From: DATIUV01 sp049322755
GTDB lineage: Bacteria; Pseudomonadota; Gammaproteobacteria; Burkholderiales; UBA6910
NCBI GenBank assembly: GCA_049322755.1
Contig: JBMOQX010000037.1
Location: forward strand, 1-64,000
Length of the DNA: 64,000 nucleotides
Direction: 5' to 3'
The notes beneath the pieces were generated by a model, which made no database searches, was not told where the DNA came from, and worked only from the letters and a program-made list of their open reading frames with translations. This document shows, piece by piece, positions 42,807-51,859 of the stretch. A program made the position numbers and the translations under genes. Each line of letters opens with the position of its first letter. Positions within the stretch are counted from its first letter, which is position 1.

Positions 42807-44318
42807 TCACGATGGAACGGTCTCGATGGCAGGTGCAAGCGGCGAGCGTGCCAGCAGCGGCGCGAACGCGCGGCTCCAATCGCTGTCTTCGACGTCAGCG
42901 TAAACGTGATCTACGCCGCCGAATGCCGTCACGGTGCGGGCGACGGCGGCAGCGGGCGAGGTCGCTGTGTCGAGTTCCAGCCAATCGGGCGAAGCGGCCA
43001 GCTGCGCCGGGGCCGGCGCCCGCACGCTGACGGCGCAGCCCTGGGCCAGCAGCCGGGCAGCAAGATCGGGGTCGCGCCGCGCCACGGCCGGCCCCACCGC
43101 GGCGACGTGGCCCGTGAGCGGCTTGCCATGCTCGGCAGCGCGGCGGCACTCCATCTCGAACCCGCCGTACTCGAGCTCGGCCTCGGCGATGGCCGCCGGC
43201 GGCGCGGCGCGATAGGCGTCGTGGGCCGCGGCGCGGCTGATAATCTCGATGTCGTGGCGATACACGTCCGCTGCCATTGCCGCGTGGCGCGCCGAGACGC
43301 CGAGCGTGCAAACGCCGAGTTCGGGATCCAGGACCACCCGCGGCGACGGATCCAACCGGACCGCCGCCTCGGCCGGAAGCGAAGCCCGCAGATAGGCGCG
43401 GTAGTCGCGCACGAACCCCTCGACGTCGCGGCCGATGAGCGGCACCCGCCGGGTGAAAATGGCGTGCTGGGGAGTGGCCGGCCCCTGCTGGGACACGTCC
43501 GCCAGGTCGGCGCGGCGGCAGAACGCGAGCGACGTGGGGTCACGATCGACGCGCAGGACGAGGGGAAAGCCTGCCGCCCGGCTGACCGCGGCGCGCAGTT
43601 CCGCCACCGCCAGCGGATCGACCCGTTCGTTGGTGTCCTCTACGCGAGGCAAGGACCAGGCGCCGCAGGCCTTAAGGTAGTCCTCCGCCAGCGTCACCAG
43701 CCGCAGCAGGTTCTCGTAGGAAGCCCGCGCGGTTTCGCCGAACGCCACCACGCCGTGGAACTGCAGGATCAGGCCGATGGTGCGCCGGGTCCCGCGCCGC
43801 TGGTACACGTCGCGGCACGCCCGGGCCAGCGCGAAGCCGGAGTGTTGGTACGGCACCGCCGGCGCCAGCTCGCCATAGACCGCTTCGATCACCGCGTCGG
43901 CGCGTGCGCAGTTGACCAGCGCCAGCACGCTGTCGGCGTGGGTGTGATCGACGTGGGAGAAGGGCAGCGCGGCGTGCAGCAGGGTTTCGATCGACGGCTT
44001 GGGCGCCGCCGGCCGCAGGACAGCGGCGCGCAGCGCCTCGTACATCGCGACGTTGGTCAGGGACGGCCCGTCCAGCAGCCGGCGCGCCGCGGCGAGGTCG
44101 AGCGGCGTGAAATCCTTCGCTTCCACCTGCGCCAGGTCGGCGCCGCTGCCTTTCACATAAAGGACTTCGCCGCCGGCCTCCTTCACCTTGGCCGACGTAT
44201 TCCCGCCGCCGTAGAGCACCAGCGACGGATCGCCGCCCAGCAGGCGGGAGGTGTAGATCCGCGGGCCGAGAGGGCCGCCAAAGCGGGCCGCATCGGCATC
44301 GCGCCAGAGGGAATCCAT
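42807..44318 (-). CDS. Class II aldolase/adducin-domain protein
   Basis: A 503-residue protein with an N-terminal class II aldolase domain: LVLYGGGNTSAKVKE, YVKGSGADLAQVEAKDFTPL, and the metal-binding His pair in SHVDHTHADSVLAL, then LQFHGVVAFGETA. The C-terminal 150 residues resemble the linker and nucleotide-binding part of bifunctional aldolase/dehydrogenases but lack a clear SDR catalytic site. It overlaps or abuts mtnA, so an aldol cleavage of a pentulose phosphate in the same pathway is plausible but inferred. Confidence 0.82.
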   Translation of the reverse strand: MDSLWRDADAARFGGPLGPRIYTSRLLGGDPSLVLYGGGNTSAKVKEAGGEVLYVKGSGADLAQVEAKDFTPLDLAAARRLLDGPSLTNVAMYEALRAAVLRPAAPKPSIETLLHAALPFSHVDHTHADSVLALVNCARADAVIEAVYGELAPAVPYQHSGFALARACRDVYQRRGTRRTIGLILQFHGVVAFGETARASYENLLRLVTLAEDYLKACGAWSLPRVEDTNERVDPLAVAELRAAVSRAAGFPLVLRVDRDPTSLAFCRRADLADVSQQGPATPQHAIFTRRVPLIGRDVEGFVRDYRAYLRASLPAEAAVRLDPSPRVVLDPELGVCTLGVSARHAAMAADVYRHDIEIISRAAAHDAYRAAPPAAIAEAELEYGGFEMECRRAAEHGKPLTGHVAAVGPAVARRDPDLAARLLAQGCAVSVRAPAPAQLAASPDWLELDTATSPAAAVARTVTAFGGVDHVYADVEDSDWSRAFAPLLARSPLAPAIETVPS

Positions 44319-44379
44319 GGGGTCAGCTCGCGTTCCTGAGCCGGCTATTATAGGGGCTTCGGACCACCCAACCCGGATC

Positions 44380-44805
44380 ATGACCCCGTATTCCGTGCGA
44401 CTCACCGACTGGACAACGGACGCCGAGCGGCTGGCGGCCGTGCGGCGCGAGGTGTTCGTGCGCGAGCAGCACGTGCCCGAGGAACTGGAGTGGGACGGCG
44501 TGGATCCGCATTGCGTGCACGCGATCGCCGAGGACGCGGGCGGCAACGCCATCGGCACCGCGCGCCTGCTGCCCGACCGCTCGATGGGGCGCATGGCCGT
44601 CGTTTCTGCCTGGCGCGGCCGCGGCGTCGGCGACGCGCTGCTGCGCTGCATTCTGGAAGCGGCCCGGCGCCGCGGCGACCGCGAGGTCACGTTGCACGCG
44701 CAAACCCACGCCAGCGGGTTTTACGAGCGCCACGGCTTCGTGCGCCGCGGGGAAAAGTTCATGGAAGCAGGCATCCCCCACGTGGAGATGGCGCTCCGCC
44801 TCTAG
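44380..44805 (+). CDS. GNAT-family N-acetyltransferase
   Basis: A 141-residue ElaA/YjcF-like acetyltransferase (RREVFVREQHVPEELEWDGV; GRMAVVSAWRGRGVGDALL acetyl-CoA loop; ASGFYERHGFVRRGEKFMEA). The substrate is unknown. It is divergent from the aldolase gene and its 3' end overlaps the convergent NRDE gene by 4 bp. Confidence 0.9.
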   Translation: MTPYSVRLTDWTTDAERLAAVRREVFVREQHVPEELEWDGVDPHCVHAIAEDAGGNAIGTARLLPDRSMGRMAVVSAWRGRGVGDALLRCILEAARRRGDREVTLHAQTHASGFYERHGFVRRGEKFMEAGIPHVEMALRL

Positions 44806-45596
44806 CCCGCAGCGCTGCGGGCAGGGGGCGCGGGCGCAGGGAGACGGTGGCTGACACGGCCGAGCCGGACGCCCTCGGCGCCGAAGGTCTGCTCGACGAA
44901 CGTGATCTCGCCGCTGCGCGCCACCAGCAGCACCGTCGACGAGCGCGTGCCGTAGGTGGGGGAGGCGATGAAGGCCGAGCCCAGCAGCCGCTCCCATTCC
45001 AGGCCGATGCCGGTCTCGGGCAGTTCGTGGTCCTGCGGTCGGGAGCGATCGGCCAGCAACTCCAACAGTCCCGCCGCCAGCGCCTCGCCGTCGCGGTCGA
45101 GCAGCTGGAACAGGCCGGCCTTGCTGAGCGCCACCTTGGGCCACGGAGTGTCCAGCAGGTGGTTGCTGAGTCCGTAGACGCCGGGGCCCAGCGCGCGTGT
45201 CTCGCCCCCGCGGTTGGAGTGATAAATCAGCGCGTCGCGGTCGCCCACGATGAGGTTGTAGCCGGGATAGGCGAGGTCGTCGCGGGCGATGCGCTCGACG
45301 TAGGTCTCGGGGCGCTCATCGCCGCGGAGGTAATCGGCCACCAGCCGGCCCCGGGACGGCGCGCCCGGCGGCGGTCGCCGCCCCTCGCGGTAATTGGTGA
45401 CCAGCGCGATCCGGCCGGCGGCGGTGACCCCGAGCCAGGTGCCGCCGGCCTGCAGGTCGCGGCCCGCCAGGACCTGGGGCGCATCGGCCCACGGCGCGGC
45501 CGGTGCCGTGGGGCGATCGTAGAACTCGTCGCGATTGGCGCCGACGATGAGCCGGTAGCGTGGGTGGGTATCGACGGCAAGCAGCGCGAGGCACAT
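44802..45596 (-). CDS. NRDE-family (TANGO2-like) protein
   Basis: A 264-residue protein with the namesake motif IVGANRDEFYDRPT and N-terminal MCLALLAVD (Cys-2 nucleophile position), then GGTWLGVTAAGRIALVTNYR. Homologues have been linked to heme trafficking in eukaryotes; the bacterial role is unknown. It lies at the end of the minus-strand ygfZ-DUF4936-NRDE cluster. Confidence 0.9.
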   Translation of the reverse strand: MCLALLAVDTHPRYRLIVGANRDEFYDRPTAPAAPWADAPQVLAGRDLQAGGTWLGVTAAGRIALVTNYREGRRPPPGAPSRGRLVADYLRGDERPETYVERIARDDLAYPGYNLIVGDRDALIYHSNRGGETRALGPGVYGLSNHLLDTPWPKVALSKAGLFQLLDRDGEALAAGLLELLADRSRPQDHELPETGIGLEWERLLGSAFIASPTYGTRSSTVLLVARSGEITFVEQTFGAEGVRLGRVSHRLPAPAPPARSAAG

Positions 45597-45601
45597 CGGC
45601 G

Positions 45602-45886
45602 TCACCCCATGACAAAGCACTCGGTGCGGCGTGCGCTGCCGGTCTGCAGCAGCTCGTCCGCCCGGTGCTCGGCCACCGCAGCGGCCAGCGCCGACTCGAA
45701 GTGGGGGCCGTCCTCCACTTCCTCGTAGATCTCCATCCACAGCAGCGGCTCGTCGCGTTTGGTCAGCAGCCGCCCGGCCACGCCGGTGCGGGCATCCAGC
45801 GCCGCCTGCATTTCGACGATGCGCGCCCGCAGCGCCGGCGCGTGCTCCGGGTCGACCCGGTAGTAGACGTAGTAAGCGAGGATCAG
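45602..45886 (-). CDS. DUF4936-family protein, probable CTG start
   Basis: A 94-residue ferredoxin-like small protein (AYYVYYRVDPEHAPALR; LLWMEIYEEVEDGPHFESAL). The family is common in betaproteobacteria beside ygfZ; function unknown. No ATG, GTG or TTG precedes the conserved beta-strand in frame. CTG at 45886 overlaps the ygfZ stop as CTGA, and AGGTG lies 5 nt upstream, so I infer CTG initiation with coupling. Confidence 0.78.
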   Translation of the reverse strand: MILAYYVYYRVDPEHAPALRARIVEMQAALDARTGVAGRLLTKRDEPLLWMEIYEEVEDGPHFESALAAAVAEHRADELLQTGSARRTECFVMG

Positions 45887-46920
45887 GTCGGCACCTGGTA
45901 GGGCAAGGGCCGGAAGGTGAGGCGCGGCCCGTCGGGTGCCTTCCAGCGCACGTCGCCGGCCTCGGCGCTCGCCACCTGCACCACGGCCAGGGCGTCGAAG
46001 CCGCCATCCGGCGACGGCGCGACGTTGACGATCATGCCGCTCGCCTGCCTGCCGGCGTCCGGGCTGTAGAGCTCGTCGCCGGGTGCGGGCGCCGTCGGGG
46101 CCGCAATGTGGGCGAGGAACATGCGCCGCTTCACCTTGCCCAGATAGTGCGTGCGGGCGACGATCTCCTGCCCCGGATAGCAGCCTTTCTTGAAGCTCAC
46201 GCCGCCGATCAGCTCCAGGTTGGCCATCTGCGGCACGAACTGCTCCTGGGTCGCGGGGGTCACCCGGGGCCAGCCGGCGCGGATGTCGAGCCAGTCCCAC
46301 GCAGCGTGTCCCGCCGGCGTGGCGTGGCCGAGGCAGCGCGTCCAGGCCGCCGGCGCCTCCGCCGGCGCCAGGATCAGCTCGAAACGCTCCGGCTCCAGCC
46401 GCAGCAGTGTGCCGATGCCGCTGCGCGCAACCCCCAGCGGGGCTCCCGGCAGCATGGGGAAGAGTTCGGCCGCCGCCCGCCCCGCGTCCGGGCCGGCGAC
46501 GCCGATGCGCACCAACGCGTCGGAGACGTCTTCCGCCTTCGCTTTCGAGCGCAGGATGAACATCGCCAACCGCTTGCGGATCGGCTCGGCCAGTTCCGCC
46601 GCCAGTTGCAGCAGGAACGCATCGCCGCCGTCGGGCCACATCAGCAGGGAGGCCAGCATGCGCCCCTTGGCGGTGTTATACGACGAGAACTGCGCCTGGC
46701 CGTCCGCCAGGCTGCGCACGTCGCTCGAAAGCTGGCTGTGCAGGAACTCCCGCGCTTCCGCGCCGGCCACCCGGATCAGCCCGTAGTGCGAAAGATCGCA
46801 GACGACCGTGCCGTTGCGCGCGGCGGCCAGTTCCCGGGACGGATCGCCGAACGCAGCGACGCGGCCGCCGTCGACGGCGGCGCCTTGCGCGAGCAGAAAT
46901 TGCTTCCAGTCCGGGTTCAT
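45883..46920 (-). CDS. ygfZ: Folate-binding protein YgfZ
   Basis: YgfZ/IBA57-type tetrahydrofolate-binding protein that supports Fe-S enzyme maturation. The 345-residue product has the family signature KKGCYPGQEIVARTHYLGKVKR, with the functional Cys, and an aminomethyltransferase-like fold (FLHSQLSSDVRSL). It heads the ygfZ-DUF4936-NRDE cluster. Confidence 0.94.
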   Translation of the reverse strand: MNPDWKQFLLAQGAAVDGGRVAAFGDPSRELAAARNGTVVCDLSHYGLIRVAGAEAREFLHSQLSSDVRSLADGQAQFSSYNTAKGRMLASLLMWPDGGDAFLLQLAAELAEPIRKRLAMFILRSKAKAEDVSDALVRIGVAGPDAGRAAAELFPMLPGAPLGVARSGIGTLLRLEPERFELILAPAEAPAAWTRCLGHATPAGHAAWDWLDIRAGWPRVTPATQEQFVPQMANLELIGGVSFKKGCYPGQEIVARTHYLGKVKRRMFLAHIAAPTAPAPGDELYSPDAGRQASGMIVNVAPSPDGGFDALAVVQVASAEAGDVRWKAPDGPRLTFRPLPYQVPT

Positions 46921-46993
46921 GGAGCGATGTGCTGTTGTCGTTTGCCTGCTGGCAAAGAGTGGTGCCGGCCGTCGCGAGTTCCGCGGACGCCGG

Positions 46994-49969
46994 TCAGCCG
47001 CAAGTTCCCACGGCGCCGCAGGAGGTGCAGAACTCGCAGCCGTCCTTCTTGATGACCGTGGCGGCGCCGCACTCGGTGCAGCGCTTGCCGGCGATGCGGG
47101 GCTGGGCGATCAGCCCCGACTCCTCGCCCGGCGCCTCCGGAATAGCCAGGACCCCCATACCTTTCACCGGATGGCCGTCTTCGGTGAGTATGCCCAGCAT
47201 GGCGTAGCGGTGAATCACCAGCCGCGCGATGTAGGCGATGGTGCTGGGGAAGTTCTCCTGCTTCTCGGAGCCCGGCACCCGCGCCATGAAGTCGCCGCGG
47301 GGCTCGGAGTAGTTGAGCAGCTTGCGCAGCTTCATGCCGATCCAGGCCGGGTCCACCACCCGCATGTCCAGCGACAGCAGCCGGGTCAGGCCGTCCAGCA
47401 CCTTCGGGTAGTAGCCGGACAGCCACAGGCTGTAGGGCCGGCGCTGGCCGTCGGGCAGCGCCAGCTCCTTCAGATAGAGCACGAAGTCGTCGCCGGTGGC
47501 GGGGTTGAGCACGTCCACCGTCCAGCTCATGGTGCCGTCGGTACCCGTCTTCGGCTCACGCCGGGCGAACAGAGCGTCGATGACGGGTGTTGCCTCCGCG
47601 TCGCCGTTGAGCGCGCCGAGCTGCTCGCAGCGGTAGCGCACGATGCGGCCGAACGCCGCCACCAGGCTCGGGGCCCAGACGGTCTCGCCGGCCGGCGGCA
47701 TCGGCACCAGGAAACCGTCGTCGCCGACGGTCTTGGACAGCACGTCCAGCTTGGTGCGCAGCCAGACCCTGTCGTCGGCGCGCATGTCCATCGAAAGCGT
47801 CTTGGCGATGGCTCCCAGGCCCCGCGGCTGCTCGTTGCCGTTGACCCAGACCTCGAACGGCTTGACGCGGCCGTCGGGCTGCTGGTGCTCGCCGACAAAG
47901 ATGGCGAACTTGCCGAGCGGGTGCTCCACCTCGTAGGTCCAGGCCATGTTGCCGCCCACCAGCTTCGGGCGCCCGGGCCAGCGCAGGCTGGCAAGCGCGG
48001 GGGAGGGCGTTCTCTCCAGCACCAGGCGCTTGTCCGCCTCGGAGAGCTGGATGTCCTGGGGCTCGGGCGTGCGCGGCTTGGTCTCCAGCACCGCGCCCAG
48101 TGTGTCGTTGGGGCGGTAGGTGGTGATCCCCTTCAGGCCCGCGCGCCAGGCCTCGAGATAGAGGTCCTTGAACGCCTCGAACGGGTAGTCCGCCGGCACG
48201 TTCACCGTCTTCGAAATCGCGGTGTCGATGTAGGGTTGCACCGCCGCCGACATGCGCATGTGGTCCAGCGCATGCATCTCCAGCGCGGTGACGAAATACT
48301 CGGGCAGCAGGGCGTAACGCTTGCCGTCTTCCTCCCAGGCCTGCCCCGGCGGAACGCCGCGGGCCGGGTCCCACGGCAGCAGCTCGACGTCGTCCCCGAG
48401 CGCGCGCTGGTGGCGGTAGAGGCGGAACGCGTGGTCTTCCACGGTGTACTGTTTACGGCTGCCGTCGGGCATGCGCTTGTTGCGCAGGTAAGCCCAGGAG
48501 AATGGCGGCTCGATGCCGTTGCTGGCGTTGTCGGCGAACGCCAGCGAGATGGTGCCGGTGGGAGCGATCGAGAGCAGATGGCTGTTGCGGATGCCGTGCT
48601 TGCGGATCGCCGCCTTGATGTCCTCGGGCAGACGCGAAGCGCAGCTCTCGCCGTCCAGGTAGCGCTTGGCGTCGAACTTCGGAAACGCGCCTTTCTCCTG
48701 CGCCAGTTCCACCGAGGCGCGATACGCCGCGTGCTGCATCTCGCGGGCGATGGAGGCCGCCATCTCGCGCGCCGCCTCGGTGTCGTAGCGCAGGCCCAGC
48801 ATGATCAGCGCGTCGCCGAGGCCGGTGAACCCGAGGCCGACGCGGCGCTTCTGCCGGCTTTCCTCCAGCTGCTGCGGCAGCGGCCAGTAAGTGACGTCCA
48901 GCACGTTGTCCAGCATGCGCACGGCGATCGCCACCGTCTCGCGAAAGGGCTCCACCAGGAAGCCGACGCGCTCGGTGAACGGGTGCGCGACGAAGCGCGT
49001 GAGATTGATCGACCCCAGGTCGCAGCAGCCGTAGGGCGGGAGCGGCTGCTCGCCGCAGGGATTGGTCGCGGCGACGCGCTCGCAGTACCAGAGGTTGTTG
49101 TCGCGGTTGATGCGATCGATGAACAGGACCCCGGGCTCCGCGTGGTCGTAGGTGGAGGCCATGATGCGGTCCCAAAGCTCCCGCGCGCGCACCGTGCGAT
49201 ACACCCACAGCCCGTCGGCGCGGCGGCGCGCCCCCCGGGCGATGGCCTCGGCGCCGGGCTCTGCGGCGTGCACCAGTTCCACCTCGCGGTCATCCGCCAC
49301 CGCCTGCATGAAAGCGTCGGTCACCGCGACGCTCATGTTGAAGTTGTTGAGCCTGCCCTTGGTGTACTTGGCCTGGATGAAGTCCTCCACATCGGGATGG
49401 GTGCAGTCCAGCACCGCCATCTGGGCGCCGCGGCGCGCACCGGCCGACTCGACGGTCGCGCACATGGCGTCGAAAACTTCCATGTAGCTCACCGGCCCGG
49501 ATGCCGAGCTCTGGGTGCCGCGCACCCGCGCCCCGCTGGGCCGGATGAGGGAGAAGTTGTAGCCCACGCCGCCGCCCCGGCGCATCGTCTCGGCGGCTTC
49601 GTTGAGGGCCACGAAGATGCCCGGCACGCCGTCGATATGGCCGGAAATGGAATCCGACACCGGCTGCACGAAGCAGTTGATGAGTGTCGCCTGGATCTCC
49701 GTGCCCGCCGCCGAGTTGATGCGCCCGCCGGGGACGAAGCCGTTGGCGAGCGCGCGGTAGAAAATCGGCGCCCACCGGTCAGGGTCGGCTTCCGGCGCGG
49801 CCAGCCCGCGGGCCACGCGCCAGCGCACTTCGTCGACGGTGGTTTCCGCGCCCTTGGCGTATTTCTCCAGCAGGACGTCGACCGAGCAGGCCTGCGGGGC
49901 GATCAGCTCGTCGATGATGCGCCCGGCTTCGGCGTGCTCAGTGGCGGGAATTTCGTTGGGAAGATTCAT
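46994..49969 (-). CDS. nrdJ: Adenosylcobalamin-dependent ribonucleoside-diphosphate reductase (class II)
   Basis: Class II RNR reduces ribonucleotides using adenosylcobalamin, with or without oxygen. The 991-residue protein has the barrel motifs ATNPCGEQPLPPYGCCDLGS (active-site Asn-Cys-Glu), LINCFVQPVSDSISG, SIAPTGTISLAFADN, and a C-terminal Cys-rich tail (RCTECGAATVIKKDGCEFC region) for thiol delivery or zinc. The ATG at 49969 begins the conserved part; the frame extends upstream without a better start. Confidence 0.95.
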   Translation of the reverse strand: MNLPNEIPATEHAEAGRIIDELIAPQACSVDVLLEKYAKGAETTVDEVRWRVARGLAAPEADPDRWAPIFYRALANGFVPGGRINSAAGTEIQATLINCFVQPVSDSISGHIDGVPGIFVALNEAAETMRRGGGVGYNFSLIRPSGARVRGTQSSASGPVSYMEVFDAMCATVESAGARRGAQMAVLDCTHPDVEDFIQAKYTKGRLNNFNMSVAVTDAFMQAVADDREVELVHAAEPGAEAIARGARRRADGLWVYRTVRARELWDRIMASTYDHAEPGVLFIDRINRDNNLWYCERVAATNPCGEQPLPPYGCCDLGSINLTRFVAHPFTERVGFLVEPFRETVAIAVRMLDNVLDVTYWPLPQQLEESRQKRRVGLGFTGLGDALIMLGLRYDTEAAREMAASIAREMQHAAYRASVELAQEKGAFPKFDAKRYLDGESCASRLPEDIKAAIRKHGIRNSHLLSIAPTGTISLAFADNASNGIEPPFSWAYLRNKRMPDGSRKQYTVEDHAFRLYRHQRALGDDVELLPWDPARGVPPGQAWEEDGKRYALLPEYFVTALEMHALDHMRMSAAVQPYIDTAISKTVNVPADYPFEAFKDLYLEAWRAGLKGITTYRPNDTLGAVLETKPRTPEPQDIQLSEADKRLVLERTPSPALASLRWPGRPKLVGGNMAWTYEVEHPLGKFAIFVGEHQQPDGRVKPFEVWVNGNEQPRGLGAIAKTLSMDMRADDRVWLRTKLDVLSKTVGDDGFLVPMPPAGETVWAPSLVAAFGRIVRYRCEQLGALNGDAEATPVIDALFARREPKTGTDGTMSWTVDVLNPATGDDFVLYLKELALPDGQRRPYSLWLSGYYPKVLDGLTRLLSLDMRVVDPAWIGMKLRKLLNYSEPRGDFMARVPGSEKQENFPSTIAYIARLVIHRYAMLGILTEDGHPVKGMGVLAIPEAPGEESGLIAQPRIAGKRCTECGAATVIKKDGCEFCTSCGAVGTCG

Positions 49970-50130
49970 GCTCGGCGGGTCCTCAATGCTGATTCTGCGA
50001 TGGAGCCGCCCGCAACGGGCGCCCGTTGCCTGGGCGGGGTTGGGGTCGATTATCGGTACATTTTCCCACGATTGTTCGGCGGCGTCGTTTCGCGATCGAA
50101 CCAACTTTTCATATGGTATTTCGGCGTCAC

Positions 50131-50144
50131 AAGTAATTACTTGA
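50131..50144. promoter_or_regulatory. Perfect 14-bp palindrome upstream of nrdJ
   Basis: CAAGTAATTACTTG is a perfect palindrome about 160 bp upstream of the nrdJ start in an AT-rich promoter-like zone. It could bind a dimeric regulator such as an NrdR- or Fnr-like protein, but I do not recognise the motif. Confidence 0.4.
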
Positions 50145-50248
50145 CATTAAATAAAAAACGAGTTTTTCAGGCGATCCGGTATGGATCCCCCGCCGCATCA
50201 GTCCCGCCCGCCGCTGGTTCCCGCAAGAAATCTAACAAACTGAGAGAG

Positions 50249-50276
50249 TTGATTTTTTTGACCTCGTTTCTAGAAT
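50249..50276 (+). promoter_or_regulatory. Predicted promoter of the MAPEG gene
   Basis: TTGATT (50249-50254) and TAGAAT (50271-50276) are 16 bp apart, 180 bp upstream of the MAPEG start. Confidence 0.45.
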
Positions 50277-50458
50277 GACGTGATGCCGCGTCGAATCGGG
50301 ACTTGGGGGAGCGGCGGCACGTTCTCGAATCCTAAGAATTCAAGTTCGGCGTATCGACGCGTCGCTCGGCAGCGGCGACCGGAGCTCGCCCGGCAGCGAG
50401 CCCGGGGGCTGCAGCGACCTCGGCACGCCGCCTCAAGAACAAGAGGCAGGCAACGACC

Positions 50459-50857
50459 GTGGCCGGGAAAGTCGCTCTGATTTACGCCAGTCTGAACGCG
50501 GCGCTGTTTCTCGGCCTGTCCTGGCGCGTGGTCCGCCTGCGCCGACGCTACCGCGTCGGCATCGGCTACAACGGCAAGCAGGATCTAAACCGCGCGATCC
50601 GCGTCCACGCCAATTTCAGCGAGTACGTGCCGCTGGCGCTGGTCCTCCTGCTGGGGCTCGAACTGGCGGGCTTGAGCAGCCTGGCGCTCCATCTCCTGGG
50701 CGGGACCCTGTTGGCAGGCCGGTTGCTTCACGCCCACGGCCTGGGGCGCGAATCGGGACGCTCGCCGGGCCGCTCGCTGGGGACCGGGCTCACCTGGCTC
50801 GTGATCGGCGTTTCGGCGCTGCTCGGCATCGGTCTCGGGATCGGCACGCTGGGCTGA
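50459..50857 (+). CDS. MAPEG-family membrane protein
   Basis: A 132-residue protein with four predicted membrane helices and the MAPEG motif (IRVHANFSEYVPLALVLLLG, with the conserved Asn-x-x-Glu region). Relatives are glutathione-dependent transferases or peroxidases. GTG start with no strong ribosome binding site. Confidence 0.85.
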   Translation: MAGKVALIYASLNAALFLGLSWRVVRLRRRYRVGIGYNGKQDLNRAIRVHANFSEYVPLALVLLLGLELAGLSSLALHLLGGTLLAGRLLHAHGLGRESGRSPGRSLGTGLTWLVIGVSALLGIGLGIGTLG

Positions 50858-50897
50858 ACCGGCGCCGTGTCGCGTCAGCACTGGGGCTCCCCACCCT

Positions 50898-51216
50898 AGC
50901 GAGATACGGTCGCCCGCAGCAGCTGCGATGAGACGAACGCGTCGCCCGTGGTGCCGGCCACAACGCCCGCGTGCAGGCCGGGACGCTTCATCGCGTCCGG
51001 CGGCGCCGGGTGCGCCACGTCCTGCTCCCGCACCGGGTCCGTCTCGAGGCCTTTGAATGCGCCATCCTCGGCGGAGGCGACCGGAGGATAGTTGGTCGAG
51101 ATCCCCACCTGCACGGGTCTGCGCCGGAAACCGGTGCCAGCGGCGGCTCCCGGGCGGCGCAGGAGGCGAGCAGGGCAGGCGCCGCGATGGCGGCAAGGCG
51201 GAATGGCGGCGAGCAT
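50898..51216 (-). pseudogene. Decayed amino-acid ABC transporter substrate-binding lipoprotein
   Basis: On the minus strand one frame gives a lipoprotein signal (RLAAIAAPALLASCAARE, lipobox LASC) with no start codon; another frame continues PVQVGISTNYPPVASAEDG and FKGLETD, the start of an SBP_bac_3 domain. After a deletion the text resumes RPGLHAGVVAGTTGDAFVSS. Frameshift, lost start and internal deletion indicate a dead gene. Confidence 0.6.
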
Positions 51217-51397
51217 GGGCAGGCGTTTCTCGGAGCGGGTGATGGCGCGGCCGGATGGGGTAGGATGATAAAAGGCGTCGAATCTGCGGGGCAAACCCGC
51301 CACGGCGCCCCTGGGGGCGCGGCGACCTCACCTCAATCCGGTGGGCGGAGGTCAGGGGTCCCCGGACGCACTTCAACGGCCATGGGGAGAGCAACCG

Positions 51398-51841
51398 ATG
51401 TTCAAACAGATCCTGCTGCCGACCGACGGCTCGGACGTGTCCCAACTGGCGGTGGAAAAGGGAATCGCATTCGCCAAGTCCGTCAATGCGCGGGTCACGG
51501 CTTTGCATGTCGGGCCCGAATTCGAACCCATCGCCTACGACGGCCTGATGCCGGTGGATCCCATCACCGACGAGCAGTTCGCGGAGGAAGCCAAGGCGCG
51601 CGGACAAACCTACCTGTCCTCGGTGGAGCGCATGGCGCGAGAGGCCGGCGTCGCGTGCGAAACGGTCTACACCACCGGGCACCATCCCTTCGACGTCATC
51701 ATCAAGACCGCCGAAGAGCGGGGCTGCGACCTGATCGTGATGGCGTCCCACGGCCGGCGCGGGCTCGCGAGCCTGCTGCTCGGCGGCGAGACCCAGCGTG
51801 TTCTGACCCACACCAAGATTCCGGTGCTGGTGTTCCGTTGA
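51398..51841 (+). CDS. Universal stress protein (UspA family)
   Basis: A 147-residue UspA domain: MFKQILLPTDGSDVSQLAVE at the N-terminus and the ATP-binding loop VMASHGRRGLASLLLGGETQ (GxxGx9G) near the C-terminus. GGGGAGAG precedes the ATG. It lies upstream of the YgfX-like gene. Confidence 0.93.
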   Translation: MFKQILLPTDGSDVSQLAVEKGIAFAKSVNARVTALHVGPEFEPIAYDGLMPVDPITDEQFAEEAKARGQTYLSSVERMAREAGVACETVYTTGHHPFDVIIKTAEERGCDLIVMASHGRRGLASLLLGGETQRVLTHTKIPVLVFR

Positions 51842-51859
51842 TGACCGGACGGCGTCGCG

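Larger units (their letters stand above)
49970..50458. other. AT-rich divergent intergenic region upstream of nrdJ
   Basis: About 490 bp without a gene. The centre (about 50090-50280) is markedly AT-rich. It holds the perfect palindrome CAAGTAATTACTTG (50131-50144), a second palindromic run AAAAAC-GA-GTTTTT (50155-50168), and a plus-strand promoter at 50249-50276. I see no cobalamin riboswitch core. Confidence 0.5.

Noticed and set aside
46808..50278. 1156-codon plus-strand open frame
   Set aside because: Antisense to nrdJ and ygfZ, which have clear catalytic motifs; the frame is a codon-bias shadow.
49970..50280. Cobalamin riboswitch for nrdJ
   Set aside because: No recognisable B12-box core is visible on the minus strand; a covariance search would be decisive.
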